DNA from: Macrolepiota albuminosa
Lineage: Eukaryota; Basidiomycota; Agaricomycetes; Agaricales; Agaricaceae
Length of the DNA: 64,000 nt
Direction: 5' to 3'
Assembly: GCA_027475525.1 (NCBI GenBank)
Contig: JAMWFC010000046.1
Location: forward strand, 2,852,001-2,916,000
Positions 44,042 through 54,268 of the stretch are shown here, piece by piece. Below the pieces are notes generated by a model that was given only the letters and a program-made list of their open reading frames with translations, was not told the DNA's origin and made no database searches. Every line of letters begins with the position of its first letter. The first letter of the stretch is position 1. A program made the position numbers and the translations under genes.

Positions 44042-46292
44042 ATGGTGTCTACCTCTGTACCACACAATGTCATGTCCCAAGCTACTGTACTAGAAAATTT
44101 GCAAGAGGTTGTTGACTACATCGAGTCACGCCTCATTGCAGCACTTTTCATATTTGGCAATCTTGCACCAAGTCTTGAAGCGGAAGAGGCATGGATTATC
44201 CAGCATCTAGACAAGGAGTTGGTAAGATGACTTCAAAATGTGTAAATATATTAGGATCTGACTGTGTGCCATAGAACTTTGTATTGTCATATCTGGGGGC
44301 TGCATCACTGAATAATGTGGTCTGCAATGTCCCAGACATTATCAAAAGCATGAGCCGATTTTTCCCTCTCCAAAATCAGCAAACTTTGCCCACAGAGATC
44401 CTGGAGTTTGTTGATAGCCGTCAAGGTCTTATCAGGAATCTGTATAGCTGTGATTGGTGGAACCATATTGGCCGAAAGGATGTTCAGGTCTTAAGCAATG
44501 AAATGCTGGAACATTGCCTTCTCATACATCAGCAAGGCTTCCACTCTCTTGAAAGCTTCTTGGCATGCAACCGCTGGCCGCCCATGACATTGCCATCCGA
44601 TGAATTCAGCAAGGCTTCCACTCTCTTGAAAGCTTCTTGGCATGCAACCGCTGGCCGCCCATGACATTGCCATCCGATGAATTGTGTCCGTCCCAGCACC
44701 AGATGATTTGCTCTATGTGTTTGCAGGTAGCGGATCTACCAGGGGCCACCAGCAAATGCTTCTAGCCCTAGACAAGTGGCGGTCGCTGGATAGGATGGAA
44801 CATATGCCAACGGCCAACGATATGATCCGCCTGTTTGCTGGCAGCAAGTTCGTTGCTGCTTCCGTTGTCAGTTCTGTTGCCAGGTCCATGGATTCTGCTC
44901 GGACAGGCCAATTGACAGGCATCGAGTCCCATACCAACAGTATTGATGGTGAGCAGCCTGATCCTCAAGACTGCCTCTCCATGGCCCATCCTACCACTCT
45001 CTCTGATGTCGACTCTCTCCAATGGCCATCCTTGACACATATCAAACCCTTGAACGCACAACATCCATTCCACCACCTCTACAGTCAGAGTAAACCTGGA
45101 CTGGTGTATGGCCCTACAATGAACCCTTGAACGCACAACATCCATTCCACCACCTCTACAGTCAGAGTAAACCTGGACTGGTGTATGGCCCTACAATGAA
45201 AACTCTCGCGTTGTGGTTCAACCGGCATCCCAACTTCCTTCCGCTTCAGCAGCTCATGTCCATGGGACATTCAGGGAGCTGGGGGAAACTGATGACGACC
45301 AGGTGGATATCCTAATCCATCCATTAGTGACCCTAACTTAGAGGGTATCCCTCTTTGTTCATTCCTGCGGAAGAGGAGACGGAAGACAAATCTTTGCCGC
45401 CTTTGTTCATTCCTGCGGAAGAGGAGACGGAAGACGAATCTTTGCCGCCTTTGTTCATTCCTGCACAAGAGGAGATGGAAGAGGATTCTTTGCCTCCTTT
45501 GTTCATTCCTGCGGAAGAGGAGACCAAAGACAATGATTTGCCCCCTTTGTTCATTCCTGCAGAAGAGGAGATGGACGACAATTCTTTGCCACCTCTATTC
45601 ATTGTTGGTGAAGGAGCAGAAGGACTAACAGCGATGGAGACCGTGGCGGCCGGTGACGGCGGACAAATGGAAGTCCGGAGCGGCGGACGTATGGCGACCA
45701 AGGACGAAGAAAACCTTCCGCCGCTATTTCTTGTGACGGCAGAAGAGACGGATGGAGGCATGGCAGCCAATGATGAAGAAAATCTTCCACCGCTTTTTGA
45801 TGTAACGGCTCTTCAAATCCCGTCTTCCCCCTTCCAACAATCTCCTTCTCCAACCCTACCTACTGGTAACAATGTCCAGGAGTGGGAGGAATATGAGTCA
45901 CGTATGACTCGACATGAGGATCAGAGAAGAATTAACGAATTGTATCAACAACGTGAGTATAATTTGGCACTGGTAATCATAGTTAATTTATTTCAACAGA
46001 ACAAGAATTTTGCGCTAGAGCAAAACATGGTCGATGTAGGCCCATTGGCCCTTTCAATCAAGCTGGTTGTACTGATGATGTGTCTGTTGATATGTCAGAG
46101 TCACCCTCACCATCTTCATCGTCAGGCCTGATAGCAAACTATGAAGACATCACACTTCCCAGACCTCAAGGGCCATATACACCGGACGACTTTGCATTTT
46201 TGACAGCAGACTACCTGCTTGATGAGGATTTGTTCTATTCAGACACATTACATGAATCTAATGAAGAGGAGGAATACACATCAGACGAGTAA
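44042..46292 (+). CDS. KDZ-element protein with LPPLF repeats and acidic tail
   Basis: Spliced plus-strand gene 224 bp after the transposase. Start ATG 44042 (MVSTSVPHNVM). First intron begins gtaagatg at about 44222; another, 45302-45341, joins KLMTTR to GYPSLFIPAEEE in frame; the last, ending at 46000, joins ELYQQ to QEFCARAKHGRC. The middle region is helical and unrecognised (AGSGSTRGHQQMLLALDKW). Then come six 16-residue repeats LPPLFIPAEEE(T/M)ED and two diverged LPPLF units, and the last exon is Ser-rich then strongly acidic (DEDLFYSDTLHESNEEEE). Two 77-bp duplications (near 44602 and 45056) break it, probably artefactually. Function unknown; acidic and repeat-rich makeup could fit protein or chromatin interaction, which is inference. 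Confidence 0.6.
45340..45615 (+). repeat. 48-bp coding minisatellite (LPPLFIPAEEE units)
   Basis: About six head-to-tail 48-bp units with the core ttgttcattcctgcggaagagg, each encoding 16 residues. The units differ at several bases, many synonymous, and keep the frame, which suggests selection on the protein. Two weaker units follow at about 45712 and 45780. Confidence 0.8.
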
Positions 46293-47109
46293 TTTAATCC
46301 TTAGTTACTATAATTCTTGGCTTTTCCGTTGGTTATTTTTCGTCAAGATTAACTGTCCCGTTGTGCCGCTGATATTTTTCGTCAAGATTAACCGTCCCGT
46401 TGTGCTGCTGACAAATCCATTATAAATCTGTTTGATCCGTTATTTTCAGTTGTGCACTAGAAGAAACATAAACTGACAATATTCTGCTAGACCACAGGAC
46501 ATTCTGTGGATTATACATAAATATCACTCTAGTATTGTGTACTAGGCTACAGCACTTTACTACAGACATTTCAATTAGTTTGGACAGGACTCAGGTCCAC
46601 TAAGATTAACCGTCCCATTGTTTTGTTCCGTTATGCCACTCTCATGAACGCAAAAAACAACACACTCTTCAATGATTACACAAGGGGGATCCCATTGTTT
46701 TGTTCCGTTATGCCACTCTCATGAACGCAAAAAACAACACACTCTTCAATGATTACACAAGGGGGACTCGAACCCTTGAATTGGGCAGTAGAAAGAATAT
46801 AGACGTAAATAACAATTAGTAAAACAAAGTTATGTCATGTCTAATGATGTGCACTAGTGGGATTCGAACCCGGCTCTTGTGCACAATATGAAATATCAAT
46901 GTATCAATATTCCATTCGACCACAGATCCTTACCAAAAATTAGTACAGTTTACATCTAGTGCAAAAATGCAGCAGTATAAAAAGACACCATTATACGTCA
47001 TTATGGTGGACTAGGGAAGTCTGGACTAGGGGAGTCGAACCTGCCACTCCACACAATACTGAAAATTGAGTGGGTCAGATCAACTACCATAGGCCACTGA
47101 CAGGCAGGT
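46293..47109. other. Non-coding spacer with tRNA-like fragments
   Basis: No gene. It holds a short direct repeat (atttttcgtcaagatta at about 46338 and 46371), an exact 77-bp duplication near 46620/46697, and minus-strand tRNA-like pieces at 46757-46800 (B box only), 46850-46930 (B box ggttcgaatcc, A-box-like tggtcgaatgg) and 47022-47097. It mirrors the tRNA-like array on the left side of the element but in opposite orientation. Confidence 0.5.
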
Positions 47110-48877
47110 TTGACCCCCTTCTAAGTAAGCGCCTGTGGTACAATGGAATATTGATAAATTGATATTTGATATTGTGCACAAGAGGTGGGTTCGACTCCTG
47201 CTAGTGCATATTAGAGCAGCAGGCCGCTGATGTCTGCTAGCATCATTAATGTGATCCGTTTAAAACTCCAGAGATTTCTGCAGTGGCATGGGTTGGTCGT
47301 CTTTGCGCATGTGGTCATTCCAGATCTCGTGACTATGCGCAACTTCGTCCAACCCATACCCGCTTCAGTAATTTCTAGCGTTTGCATGTGGTCATTCCAG
47401 ATCTCGTGACTATGCGCAACTTCGTCCAACCCATACCCGCTTCAGTAATTTCTAGCGTTTTCAACGAATCAACTTGATGATGCTAGCAAGTGATGAACGG
47501 ATATTTTATTAGGGCTTACAGGCCCTATTAAAATATTTGTCACTAGCAGGAGTCCAACCCGCCTCTCAATATTCCATTGTCACCATTAGACCCCATTAAG
47601 GTGGAGTAGGGGGAGTAGAACCCACTGCTGTACACAATATTGAATATCAATAAACAAATATTCCACTGAACTACTGGGACTGGTTGCACTGCTGATGTCA
47701 GCTGCTGTACACAATATTGAATATCAATAAACAAATATTCCACTGAACTACTGGGACTGGTTGCACTGCTGATGTCAGCTGGCTCACATGCCGACGTCAG
47801 CTACTGTTCGCTACTGTCCACTGGCATGCCAGCAGACAGCGGACACTCACGCACCCTCTTCCACCCTTCCCCCTCTTTCTCCCCAGTGCCATCCTCTCCA
47901 CTCCCCACACTACCTCACACGCCACCCCCGTCCACCACATGCACCCCCCCTCTTTCTCCCCAGTGCCATCCTCTCCACTCCCCACACTACCTCACACGCC
48001 ACCCCCGTCCACCACATGCACCCTGCTTCCCTCCTCCCCCCTGACCTGACGTCCGCTGGGGTACTAGCGGACACCCACGCTCCTCCCCTTCCCCCTTTCC
48101 CCTCTTTCTCCCCACCCCCATCCCTCTTTCGCCACCCCCCACGCTCTCCAAGATGCCACCCCATGCGGCGGACACCCATGCACCCCGTTTCCTTCTCTCC
48201 TGCCCTGATGCCGGACGATGCCGGGGGTTGCTGACAGATTCCCGTGGATGCCGACGGATACCAGCAGATATCTGGCGGATGCCGATAGATGCACGACGGA
48301 TGCCGACGGATGCCAGCAGGTTACGATGGCTGCCGATGAACTCCGACGGATGCCAGCTGATGGCTGCTGATGCCAACACCCCTTTCAGGCCACAAAAACT
48401 CTTTTGGGAGGTATGCCACCCCCCTTCCACCTCAAAAAATCCATATGGGAACCTGTGGAAACATAGGTGGGCGTCCGTTCATTGTGTTATCCGACCTTTG
48501 AATCTATCCGTTAGTAACGGACCTGTGGTGCAACGGTTAAATGTGCATTCCGTTGCTGGAGGCTTTTCCAAGGCCGGGGGTTCAATTCCCCCCCACAGGC
48601 ATACAGCGGGCAAGACAAAGTTACTTTTTTCCTTGGTCCAACCAGACTCCGTGAACCTGCATAGGCCTCTGTGGATGTCTGCTGGTGTCCTGCGCAGGCC
48701 TGGGAGGGCCCGCATAGGTTTGAGTCCATTGACGTACGTCTGCGTGGATGTCCACTGGTGGCTTGCATAGGCCTGCGTAGATTTTCAGGGCCCTTTTGTG
48801 GATGTACGCTGGTGTCGGGGGTGGGAAAAGGATGGAAGGGGAGACACGCAGCCTCGAGTTATTGCGGGGAGGAATGG
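47110..48877 (-). repeat. Right inverted arm of the KDZ element, inner part
   Basis: Inverse copy of 32700-34250, including tRNA-like units 47129-47209, 47601-47681 and 48521-48601 and the degenerate ggcatccg zone. Exact 77-bp duplications near 47308, 47626 and 47870 are likely artefacts. A further tRNA-like fragment lies at 47540-47590. GC-rich frames are shadows. Confidence 0.8.
48521..48601 (+). other. tRNA-like unit with long variable arm (right arm)
   Basis: Partner of 32932-33012. A box tggtgcaacgg, B box ggttcaattcc, terminal pairing cctgtgg/ccacagg, GC-rich hairpin in the variable position. It differs from the left copy at a few bases, so the two arms have diverged slightly. Confidence 0.55.
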
Positions 48878-49799
48878 TGATGACGCCCAAAGTTTGGTCA
48901 GTAACAAATGTAACTATAGTGTTACCATACCAAGAGTTTGCGTTGGGCGCGCTATAAGTGATGTGAGGAGTCCCGGGCAGGTCCCAGAGAACGCGCCTAT
49001 GAAAATAGGGTAAAGTCGGTAACGGGGTCGGCAAGTGTCAAGCGCTAAGGTAAAGCGCCTAGGGAAGGAGCGGTAAGTGAACCCGGCAAAGGTAAGCGGC
49101 AAGAACCCGATATGCTTAGCGAGGTCTAAGCGTCGATAATGCCTGCCGTAGCTGCAAGGCGCGAATGTGTCGAGTGTTGGTGAGCGTCTGTAACTGCCGA
49201 TGAGTTTGACATTGCCGACCGTAGCGTAAGGGAGACTGAAGAAAGGGGAGTAGTAAACTCTGGTCTATTGTTCGATGATGTATGTACAAGTCGGTAAGTA
49301 CTTTTATACTACAATGAGTTCGCCGTCGCCAGTGGCTAATGACGCCAGAGTGCGGTAAACTGGAAAATTTCAAAGGGGTAGCTCCAACGGTTTCAGATCC
49401 CTACCGTCCATTCAAGAGCCTTAGCGACGCCAGGCGACAGATCGCGAAGCTAAACCATCACTCCATCACCCTTCTGTCTGTCAGAACACCTAAGCGACGT
49501 TGGGCGCCAAATCGAGACGGTAAGCGGTGTCAGACGCCAAGGTCAAACGCCAAGCTGTCCGTCAGTTTTTGATAGATCATCAGGCTTCTCGCTAAGCGCT
49601 GTCGTCAGTGACTGATGCCATCTGTCAGTTGTCATTCTGTCTGCCGTCGGCGCTATCACTGATTGGATCTGCTTCTTGCCGTGTGCAGCTGTCAAATATT
49701 GCCAAAAATGGTTAGTTAGCGCGCGCTAAGGTATCCCGAGTCGGTGCCGCATTGCCGTTGCCTGCCGTTGATGCGCTGATGCCGTATGGGTTCCTATCA
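48878..49799 (-). mobile_element. Solo gypsy LTR in the KDZ right arm
   Basis: 922 bp, tgatgacgccc to ttcctatca, same family as A and B. Flanked by atgg (48874-48877 and 49800-49803). The left arm at about 32660 shows the empty site (ggaatggagagg when inverted). No internal region remains, as expected after LTR-LTR recombination. TATA-like tataaaag is present on the minus strand (plus-strand 49301-49308). Confidence 0.9.
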
Positions 49800-49875
49800 A
49801 TGGAGAGGGGAGGGAAGTGGGGAACCTCGAGGAGGGTTTATTCATGCCATGAAGTCCGCCAATGGAGGAGGTTTT

Positions 49876-49975
49876 NNNNNNNNNNNNNNNNNNNNNNNNN
49901 NNNNNNNNNNNNNNNNNNNNNNNNNNNNNNNNNNNNNNNNNNNNNNNNNNNNNNNNNNNNNNNNNNNNNNNNNNN
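49876..49975. other. Assembly gap of exactly 100 N
   Basis: 100 unknown bases, a conventional placeholder for a gap of unknown size. It hides the outer end of the KDZ right arm and its target duplication. What follows is not the continuation of the copia element that flanks the left end, so the join may cross much more than 100 bases or be wrong. Confidence 0.95.
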
Positions 49976-50049
49976 ACGTACGCCAAGCGCTGGAGACGGC
50001 GTTGTACTGCGTATACGTCCAGCGCACCCAACCACAGTTGGCGTCATCA
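49976..50049. mobile_element. LTR end fragment after the gap
   Basis: 74 bp ending ttggcgtcatca, with the same last nine bases (gcgtcatca) as the gypsy LTRs read in the plus direction but different inner sequence. It is followed by ccgc, where the duplicated segment starts, so it looks like the end of another LTR element of a related family whose body is in the gap. Too short to classify. Confidence 0.4.
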
Positions 50050-50064
50050 CCGCACTACTACGTT

Positions 50065-51016
50065 AGCCAGTGTTAGTTTTGAACAGATTGAGAAGATGCT
50101 AGACCTGAAAAAATGGGCCCAGAGTATATTGTATTTTGGGTGCCCAGGAATGCCCAATGCTATACTAGATATAGCATTTGATACAGCTTATTGAATATAT
50201 TGGAGAACTATATTTGATTATGCATTAACCAGATTCTTGTCACTGCAAAGCAAGGCATGGTCCTCCTTTGCCTGTCAAATGGTCCTCATGCTTGCTAAGC
50301 CAGGACTGTACCGCAAGATGGTCCAGAAGTTTAATCTGGCGCACTCCAATAAACCATTTGTTTCTGCCTTATAGACTGCAGTGTCCATTATGATGTAGCT
50401 GGCACCATTACTAAGAACAATGTTTTGTGAGGGTTGCTCCACAACCAGATTCTAATAGAGTGGGTTGACTATGCCTATACTTATGGTGTGGTATATCTTG
50501 AATATCAATTTTTCCAACCAAGTGCAGACATGCCTCAGTTCATTCATATGGACAATAAACAGCATTGGTGTATGCACATATATGGGAAACCAGTGGCCAT
50601 CTCTGAGTGTGATTGTTGGAAAACATCTATGGATAAAGACATTCATTGCCTTTAGGTGCTCTTGGCCAAGGAGGAGAATGAACAGCGGCAGTTTTATGCC
50701 AGCCATGGGCTACACTATGATATTGAGTCAGATCCCAATGTGCATCATTTGTGGAAGCAAACTGTACAACATGGATCGCTACCCCAATCCTGCCCCAGCT
50801 TTGTGGCTGATTCATCTGTTGCATTGGGTTCACATCTTACCCTTGACAACACACTGGCTCTGTCCTCACAACCTCCTTCCCTCGACAAACATATGCAATC
50901 CTCTCAACTTGAGGATTACCCTTCTAGTCCACACAAACCACTGGCTTTTCCTATTGCACCAGACATGGCATGATTGCACTTTTTCTCTAGCCTCTTCTTT
51001 TGAGACCGTACGCTGA
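50065..51016 (+). pseudogene. Decayed coding remnant, right copy
   Basis: Counterpart of 457-1408, with the same TAG (at about 50653-50655) between the two open stretches. Its 5' part is missing because the copy begins at 50050. Not recognised, not functional. Confidence 0.4.
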
Positions 51017-52139
51017 TACAATGCTGTATCAGCAGTCAGTGACACAACATGCACCAGAAGTCAAAATAAACATTTAATCATAAGACTAAAAACTGTAAGC
51101 CTCCTGGTAGCAGTTTCAACAAATTTATATCTCCAAAACATCCCAATAAATACACAGAAAAGTACAGAACAACAGGCAGGAACCAGCTCAAACTATCAGC
51201 TCAACAATAGTCTAACTACTGTTATGAGGAGAGGAAGCATGGAAGCTGGCAGAGGTGACAAAATAGGATCAAATTGTGATGATTTAAATCAAGGTCTGAT
51301 CTGACCCAATTTGACATGACTGAAAAGAGAAAGGGAAAGAAGCATGGAGGGATATCAAAAGAGATGAATGGAATGGTGGCACTGAAACATGCATCACCAA
51401 AATGGAAAATGGAACAACAAATTAGGTCAGAAATGCTGGGAGGTCAAGAGCAAAAAGTCATGTGATTAGGTAGTCTGTGCACTGGAAAATTAGTATAAAT
51501 AGTCCAAGTAGAGTAGAGAATAACCAGGCATTTGATAGGCAAAGGCCCAGTGGTTCCCAGGGAATAAATTACCTAGGCTAGAGTTTATTGAACATCTCTT
51601 ATTGGAAGTCTATTGGTAGACAAAGGCTTGGTGGTTCCCAGGGAGTGAACTACTTAGGCTGGAGTTTATTGAGAACCTTCTTCTGCATTGCAGGATATTT
51701 GATATTCTGTGAAGCACTCAATACATCAACCTTATCATCAAACACCAGTGTAGATTAGAAGAAACTTTCTAAGACTTCAAGAAAGCCCCAGAACTATTAG
51801 TACTACTTGCAACCAAGTACTACAATGCCAGTCTGAAAAGGGGGCATGTAACCAAAAACCTCCTAGAGGCTCTCAGCTTCTTATATTTCTTTACTGTAGT
51901 TTCATCTTGACACCTCAGAGAGATGTCAATATTATTTAAATTCATGGACAATGTATGATAGATCAGTTGCAGAATAATTACATATTGTAATTATTCTCTT
52001 AATTCATTATTTAATGAGTATTTACTGATGTTTTGGACTTTACTTTTTACTTATACTACATACAGAGAAATCTACTGATTTGGCAGATTCTGTGTCTTGT
52101 GCAAGTAAGAACCTAAATCCTTACAGTACTGTTGTGATG

Positions 52140-53751
52140 TCTCTATGTGGATAGACCTGGTAAGGCACCAGATGGCTGAGGAGTTGATAGGTGGGAAAAG
52201 ACTATGCCTTCTGCCAACTGCTTTAGCAGGTGGTGCTTATGCTGGAGACATGTTTCTGACAGAATTTTGCCCTAAAAGTCCTTCATGGTGGGCTCTAATT
52301 TGATGATGCCCAAAAGTTGATTAGTAGCAGACACAATTTATAGCTACTGACCAGGAAAAAATATGTTGGGCATGCTAAATGTTGAGGGAATCCCAGGAAA
52401 GTCTCAGAGAACAAGTTAGAAATGAGTTGAATGGCAAGTTTTGGTAGAAGTCAGAAAGGAAAGTCAGTAAGGGATGTGCAGTAAGGGTAATGTGCTAACA
52501 ACAAGATGCACTTAAAGGAGGGAAGAAGTGGATATAAGTGAGTTGTAGCAAGGAATGTGGCAAGAGAACTAAGGGCTTAGCAATGACTAAGCTGCATGAT
52601 GCCTGCTATAGATACAAGGCACATAGGTTCCATAAGTGTTGTCAGGTTCCGCTAAGTCGGGGGCTTTCCGGGAAAGCAATCGCCCTTACAATGCAGACTT
52701 GACCCACGGATACTCGGGTGTCTGGAACTCCGGGGCTAGGACTCCGGGGTTCAAGATCGCCCTTACAATGCAGACTTGACCCACGGATACTCGGGTGTCT
52801 GGAACTCCGGGGCTAGGACTCCGGGGTTCAAGATGTGGACAGGGGTAATCCCGGGGGAGGGAACTTGGTCTGGGGGTTTTGGGTTGTGAGTAGTGGGGGA
52901 TTCGGGTGGGGGTCGAGTCGTGAACTGGAGGTTCTAAGACGAGACCAAGTTAGTAAATTAAAGTCGCGAAGTGCGTACCAGTCTTAGAGCACGTGATTAT
53001 CCAAGCGTGCCAGTCAAGCATGCCAGTCAATGCGTACCAGTCAAATAAAGGGCACGCAACAATTCAAGTAACCAAGTGAAAACAGTGTAAGCAGTGTAAT
53101 ATCAAGACTAGCGAATACAACAGGGAACTATGCTATAAGTACTACAGGACTGGGTCTCGGGGTTCCGGAGTGTCTGGGATGGGTTCCGGGAGTCATTGAG
53201 TAGCGGGCAGGGACTGTATACCTGGATCGCGCATGTGGGACGCGCGATCAATTGGTGTGGAGGCAGCTGTGATGCGTGATGCGTGATGGCCGGGAGTGAG
53301 CCACGTGATCTGATCATTGATCAGGGCTGGTGGCGGCTGATGGCGGTCCTTGATGCGCGTGATGGCGGTGTCGGTGGTCGTGATGGCGGGGCGTGTCCTA
53401 TGGAGTCGGAGGGAGGGTCCCGGGTGGTGTTCCGGAGGTGTCCCGGGGTGGATCCGGAGGGGAGGGGTCGTGACAAGTGTAACTGTGGCAAGCAGGCTAG
53501 AAGTGCTCAGACAATTGGCTACTATGAACTTAGTCAATGCAAAAGAAATCTGAACCATAAAGTGAACTGAGGTATAAATGGGGTACTCTGTTCTGTTTTG
53601 TAACTAGTGATAATGGTAGGTATTTATAGTAAAAATAAGTTCTCCATTGCTAACTGGCTAAGGGTTGCTAAGAGGTGAACTATAAGGAATGTAATTAAAC
53701 ACCATGCATTAAACTAAATAATAAGAAATGAACAAGAATGCTGTCTATCTG
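52140..53751 (-). mobile_element. Decayed gypsy LTR, right copy
   Basis: Counterpart of 2526-4065, with the same C>T/G>A-rich decay and the same solo LTR insertion at 52640-53475. Confidence 0.7.
52640..53475. mobile_element. Second-family solo LTR, right copy
   Basis: tgtcagg to gtgaca, flanked by agtgt (52635-52639, 53476-53480). It is 836 bp long because of an exact 77-bp duplication at 52679/52756; without it the length is 759, close to the 758 of the left copy. Confidence 0.85.
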
Positions 53752-54096
53752 TGTTAGGTATTGACATATCACACAGACACTCCAAGTCATCACACTGGCC
53801 ACAGGGCCAATATCGTTGCATTGTGCTACAAGGCCACAATTACCACTGGACGGTGAACAATGGACCCATTGTTCACCTAGGACATATATATAATAGACTA
53901 CTGTGAAACACAACCCTCAGTTGATTATAGTCAGACTGAGGGGTACGTTACAATACTTACTAAAGATACCATACACTTACTAACTGAACCATAGAATAAC
54001 CTTGTATTGTTCTAGGTACAGTTAATATAGTCAATTATAGTTGGACTGAGGGAATAACCTTGTATTGTTCTAGTTCTAGGGTCTACTCTTCTAACA
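53752..54096 (+). mobile_element. Copia 5' LTR, right copy
   Basis: 345 bp, TGTTAG...CTAACA, followed by the altered primer site ggttataggc. Confidence 0.8.
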
Positions 54097-54268
54097 GGTT
54101 ATAGGCATATAGAACGACTACTTTCCACGTAAAAGTAATCAAAACCAGACCTCTGGAACTACCCCTGATTAAGCATTACCCGATCTTATCATGCATTGCA
54201 TTGTGTATCCTACTATCTGTTGTCTCTGCATGTCTCTTGTCCTCGCTGCGCTCTCTTCTTTTTTTGCT

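Larger units (their letters stand above)
32303..49875. mobile_element. Large KDZ DNA transposon with long inverted arms and four genes
   Basis: The sequence leaves copia homology at about 32302. The outer arm 32583-34250 returns in inverse orientation at 47110-49875 (interrupted by a solo LTR), ending at an assembly gap. Between the arms lie four genes, one the KDZ transposase. The left outer 280 bp have no visible right partner because of the gap, so the exact terminus and target duplication cannot be read. The size without the solo LTR is about 16.6 kb. The right part of the window (57431-62747) has a second copy of the left end with arm, tRNA-like array and first gene. Confidence 0.75.

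Noticed and set aside
37442..46292. TET/JBP dioxygenase, known to travel with some KDZ elements
   Set aside because: I looked for the HxD...H iron-binding pattern in the accessory genes and found no convincing match.
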